Below, piece by piece: positions 62,030 to 64,000 of a DNA stretch of 64,000 bases. The stretch is from Varibaculum prostatecancerukia (GTDB lineage Bacteria; Actinomycetota; Actinomycetes; Actinomycetales; Actinomycetaceae): positions 1,860,001-1,924,000 of the forward strand of contig NZ_OW968402.1 in the NCBI RefSeq assembly GCF_943169825.2, given 5' to 3'. Under the pieces are notes generated by a model. That model saw only the letters and a program-made list of their open reading frames with translations, was not told the DNA's origin and ran no database searches. The position numbers and the translations under genes are program-made. Each line of letters starts with the position of its first letter. The first letter of the stretch is position 1.

Positions 62030-62710
62030 TTAATCTAGCTTGGCGGCGGCTGCCAGCATTTTTTCAATCTCGGCGCGATATTTTCCGTCTGCGTTCCGGA
62101 TTTCGCCGCTATCTGCTAGGTAGGTTTTCAAGAATTTTTCTAGAGGACGACCCAAGCCTTGCCCCGCAATCCTGCCGGTACTAGCCGCGATCCCGGCATG
62201 AGCGCGTCCTCCAAAACTGAGAAGCCACATATCCTCCCCCACCGGCACGTTCGCACTCAGGCGCGGCATCACGAAAGGAAAGTCCAGGTGTTTAGCTCCC
62301 AGGCGCTGGTAGAAAGCCCAACGCCGCTGCGGATCCCCTCTGTCTTCCGAGGACGCGTGGAGCTGCGGATCCTCAATTTCTCCCAGAATCAACAGGGGAT
62401 TATTACTAGATTCCAGAGCGTAAATCGCTTGACGGAAAAGTTTAGAGCCCACCCCATGACCGCGAGTGCGGGGACTGACCGCCAGCCAACTCAGCAAAGT
62501 AACTTCGCTGGTTGCCGACCATGCTATCGCTGCCCCTAGCGGGCGCGTGCCCTCCCAAGCAGAAAAAGTCTGGAACTGCCCCGCCTGCAGCTGAGCGATT
62601 AAATCTTCCGGCTCCCCCAACTCTTCGGGCCCAAAAGCAGTTTTCAAAAGTTCACGCACCAGGATTTCTGTCTGCCCCGGTTCCAGGTGGTTTTGATACT
62701 CGATTTGCAC
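62030..62710 (-). CDS. GNAT-family N-acetyltransferase
   Basis: 226 residues. Acetyl-CoA motif A is seen in LLSWLAVSPRTRGHGVGSKL then FRQAIYALE, with the later AFYQRLGAKHLDFPF strand typical of small-molecule or protein N-acetyltransferases. A C-terminal extension of about 60 residues follows. The substrate cannot be inferred. It ends 138 bp past the start of the orphan acidic gene, which lies on the same strand further downstream. Confidence 0.85.
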   Translation of the reverse strand: MQIEYQNHLEPGQTEILVRELLKTAFGPEELGEPEDLIAQLQAGQFQTFSAWEGTRPLGAAIAWSATSEVTLLSWLAVSPRTRGHGVGSKLFRQAIYALESSNNPLLILGEIEDPQLHASSEDRGDPQRRWAFYQRLGAKHLDFPFVMPRLSANVPVGEDMWLLSFGGRAHAGIAASTGRIAGQGLGRPLEKFLKTYLADSGEIRNADGKYRAEIEKMLAAAAKLD

Positions 62711-62783
62711 CTCTTAACCCTAGCCCACAACATGAGTTAAGCTCGAGTTTCCATGCCAGCTAGATGAAGCACGGGCGCTTAGC

Positions 62784-62912
62784 TCAATCTTCCAGACCAA
62801 GTTCCGCCTTCACTTCCTCTAGAGAGTAAGTTTTCGCTTTACCAGCGCGGATTTCTTCTACTTCATTTAGTAGGGTGTATTTCGTTAACGCCTGAGTTAA
62901 CGTGCGGATACG
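62784..62912 (-). pseudogene. Antitoxin-like C-terminal fragment
   Basis: A frame open from 62912 and ending at the TGA 62784-62786 reads NEVEEIRAGKAKTYSLEEVK then AELGLED. This is the pattern of the toxin-binding C-terminus of RelB/Phd/StbD-type antitoxins. There is no start codon or DNA-binding N-terminus in front; the frame runs into a TAG (62913-62915) next to the lepB relic. No toxin gene is adjacent. I read it as a 5'-truncated antitoxin remnant. Confidence 0.5.
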
Positions 62913-62920
62913 CTATCCCT

Positions 62921-63031
62921 ATGGCTACAATGTACACGCACCAAGCCATCGGCACCGTGTCCGAAGATCAGATTGTCGGCAAAGCCATGCTAATCGTCTG
63001 GCCCCTAACCAACTTCGGCGGAGTTCGTTAG
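62921..63031 (+). pseudogene. Signal peptidase I C-terminal fragment
   Basis: A 36-codon frame reads AIGTVSEDQIVGKAMLIVWP then LTNFGGVR and stop. The V-(S/P)-E-D-x-IVGKA-x-LIVWPL block is the conserved C-terminal end of type I signal peptidases (LepB). The catalytic Ser and Lys regions are absent. Upstream it joins directly to the truncated antitoxin-like frame, so this spot is the junction of two broken genes. Confidence 0.7.
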
Positions 63032-63113
63032 GTTCGCTCTTCTGGAAGCTGTCAGATATTGGAGCAGGTATTAACCCCGCAATAGGGGTAGGCGGCGTGC
63101 TTTAGAAATTGGA

Positions 63114-63153
63114 AAAACCCCGTCACCGCTGGATCGCAACGAGGACGGGGTTT
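63114..63153 (-). terminator. Terminator downstream of tRNA-Arg
   Basis: AAAACCCCGTC (63114-63124) pairs with GACGGGGTTT (63144-63153); on the minus strand the stem ends in GGGGTTTTTCC. It lies three bases past the tRNA 3' end. Confidence 0.85.
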
Positions 63154-63155
63154 GG

Positions 63156-63228
63156 CGCGCTCGACAGGATTCGAACCTGCAACCTTCTGATCCGTAGTCA
63201 GATGCTCTATCCGTTGAGCCACGAGCGC
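63156..63228 (-). tRNA. tRNA-Arg (anticodon ACG)
   Basis: 73 nt. Acceptor arms GCGCTCG and CGAGCGC pair perfectly; D-arm GCTCAACGGATAGAGC; anticodon stem-loop TCTGA-CTACGGA-TCAGA with anticodon ACG; T-arm GCAGG-TTCGAAT-CCTGT. CCA is not encoded. The A34 is the natural substrate of TadA (43954), giving inosine to read CGU/CGC/CGA. Confidence 0.97.
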
Positions 63229-63345
63229 ATTTGCCGTTGCCTTAGCAACTACCTCAGTCTAAGACAGAGCCAATAAGCCTTCCAAATCCACGACAGCTTA
63301 TTTAATGTGATTCACACACTAGCGCCGCGGTGGGGACGTACTGCA

Positions 63346-63442
63346 CGGGGGATAGTTTTTATCCGATAGGCTAGGCGGGCGTAAATCCGTAAATGCCGCA
63401 GGCAGTTACGGATTTTGGGCAGCAGGAAAAAACTATCCCCCG
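63346..63442 (+). repeat. Nested-stem repeat, copy 7
   Basis: Outer arms CGGGGGATAGTTTTT (63346-63360) and AAAAACTATCCCCCG (63428-63442), 15 bp perfect. Inner arms AAATCCGTAAATGCC (63383-63397) and GGCAGTTACGGATTT (63401-63415) with one mismatch. Internal strands ATCCGATAGGCTAGGCGGGC (then GT) and GGGCAGCAGG. It lies between tRNA-Arg and argR. Confidence 0.8.
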
Positions 63443-63451
63443 CATATTATG

Positions 63452-63496
63452 TGCTTTTACCGAGCCAGCCCCGAAGCGGGAGGCAAAATCCTACTC
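63452..63496 (+). repeat. Half-copy of the nested-stem repeat family
   Basis: TGCTTTTACCGAGCCA (reverse complement of the unit at the end of the efflux-pump gene) is followed by GCGGGAGGCAAAATCC, which resembles the right half of copy 2 (GCGCGAGGCAAAATCC). No partner stem is found. A short hairpin CCCCGCG/CGCGGGG (63496-63516) behind it may end the argR transcript. Confidence 0.5.
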
Positions 63497-63530
63497 CCCG
63501 CGAAACCTCCGCGGGGTAACTCTACGCAAC

Positions 63531-64000
63531 CTAATCGGTAACGAACTGCATGAACAGCTCGTTTAAGGCGTTTGCATCTTCGTCAGTTTTGCAGATGACC
63601 AGAATAGTATCGTCACCGGCGATGCAGCCGAGCACGGCATCAAACCACGCCATATCGATTGCGCCTGCGAGCAACTGGGCTCCTGCCGCCGGGGTGCGCA
63701 GCACTACCTGATTATGCACCACTGCGGAAGATACCAGCAGGTCTTGACACCATTTCGCCAACTTTTCATTACCGGGATCTTCCTGTCCCCGCCGCACTCG
63801 CACCGGATAAGGCTCCGGCAGCATATAGATAGTTTTCCCACTGGTAGCACGCACTTTGGTGGCTCGTAAAGCTAAAAGATCCCGCGACAGAGTGGCTTGG
63901 GTGGTAGGGATTCCGCGTTCAGCCAAGTGGGTAAGCAGCTGTGACTGGCTAGAGATTTCCTGCTTACTGAGGATTTCACGGATCGCTTCCTCGCGCGCAG
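63531..64000 (-). CDS. argR: Arginine repressor ArgR (partial, 5' end outside window)
   Basis: The frame is open from the window edge through the stop at 63531. Visible: the winged helix EEAIREILSKQEISSQSQLL then THLAERGIPTTQATLSRDLL, the linker, and the C-terminal oligomerisation and arginine-binding domain with VLRTPAAGAQLLAGAIDMAW and GCIAGDDTILVICKTDEDA (the GDDT core contacts arginine in ArgR). The apparent start at 63926 is an internal Leu codon (TTG), so the real start lies beyond 64000. ArgR represses arginine biosynthesis as a hexamer with arginine. No arginine genes are inside the window. Confidence 0.95.
   Translation of the reverse strand, partial: AREEAIREILSKQEISSQSQLLTHLAERGIPTTQATLSRDLLALRATKVRATSGKTIYMLPEPYPVRVRRGQEDPGNEKLAKWCQDLLVSSAVVHNQVVLRTPAAGAQLLAGAIDMAWFDAVLGCIAGDDTILVICKTDEDANALNELFMQFVTD

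Noticed and set aside
63306-63316. CRP-like TGTGATTCACA near tRNA-Arg
   Set aside because: The half-sites are one base apart rather than six, so it does not fit a CRP/GlxR site; likely chance.

Overview
The window reads as chromosomal DNA of a Gram-positive actinobacterium with mid-range GC. Support: a menaquinone (men) locus, frequent GTG/TTG starts and GTGA/ATGA gene overlaps, an LATTG-type sortase signal, a ferritin-like/VIT1 fusion, and peptidoglycan-binding repeat proteins. The gene mix fits Actinomycetaceae (for example Varibaculum, Mobiluncus or Actinotignum relatives); that placement is inference. I see no phage, integrase, transposase or CRISPR array.

Layout. (1) 1-6875: menaquinone genes, with the menF 3' end (+), menD-menC-menB (-) and menE (+). 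(2) 6889-9483: a lipoprotein gene running into the relic of a second trpB-like gene, then a DHHW/AlgJ-type acetyltransferase split by an apparent -1 frameshift. (3) 7979-32533: a large cell-surface polysaccharide and cell-wall decoration region. It holds an MBOAT + DHHW O-acetylation pair, two proteins with peptidoglycan-binding repeats, an opine-dehydrogenase-like protein, a nucleotidyltransferase-PLP enzyme fusion, two LicD proteins, five glycosyltransferases or related proteins, a Wzy-type polymerase/ligase, a Wzx flippase, and a PglF/PglE/PglC-like set that makes and loads an amino-sugar on the lipid carrier. (4) 32586-37125: a stand-alone trpB2 under a classical Trp-codon attenuator, divergent from a SAM-riboswitch-controlled metNIQ importer. 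(5) 37226-43332: an EIIA-Glc protein, a LacI regulator, an IolH-like isomerase, pdxST and mmsA. (6) 43954-57356: housekeeping and accessory genes (tadA, pgm, hrpB, an HNH nuclease, MarR plus a DHA2 efflux pump, a TRIC channel, a ferritin-VIT1 fusion, a hydrolase and a second EIIA). (7) 57545-64000: a wall-anchored pullulanase, an orphan protein, a GNAT, lepB and antitoxin relics, tRNA-Arg and partial argR.

The most unusual signal is a family of roughly 100-bp nested-stem repeats (about seven full copies plus half-copies) in four intergenic regions. Each has a variable but self-complementary outer stem, two conserved unpaired G-rich internal strands, and a variable self-complementary inner stem. 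Stem sequences differ between copies while pairing is kept, and the internal strands are conserved; this looks like a structure-selected mobile or RNA element. One copy is bracketed by a larger inverted repeat, and one overlaps the stop codon of a transporter gene.

Other strong observations are the complete trp attenuator (leader peptide MEETAIKSIQWWWLA), the S-box riboswitch, the A AAA AAT slip site joining a signal anchor to the acetyltransferase, and low-complexity insertions in several conserved enzymes.
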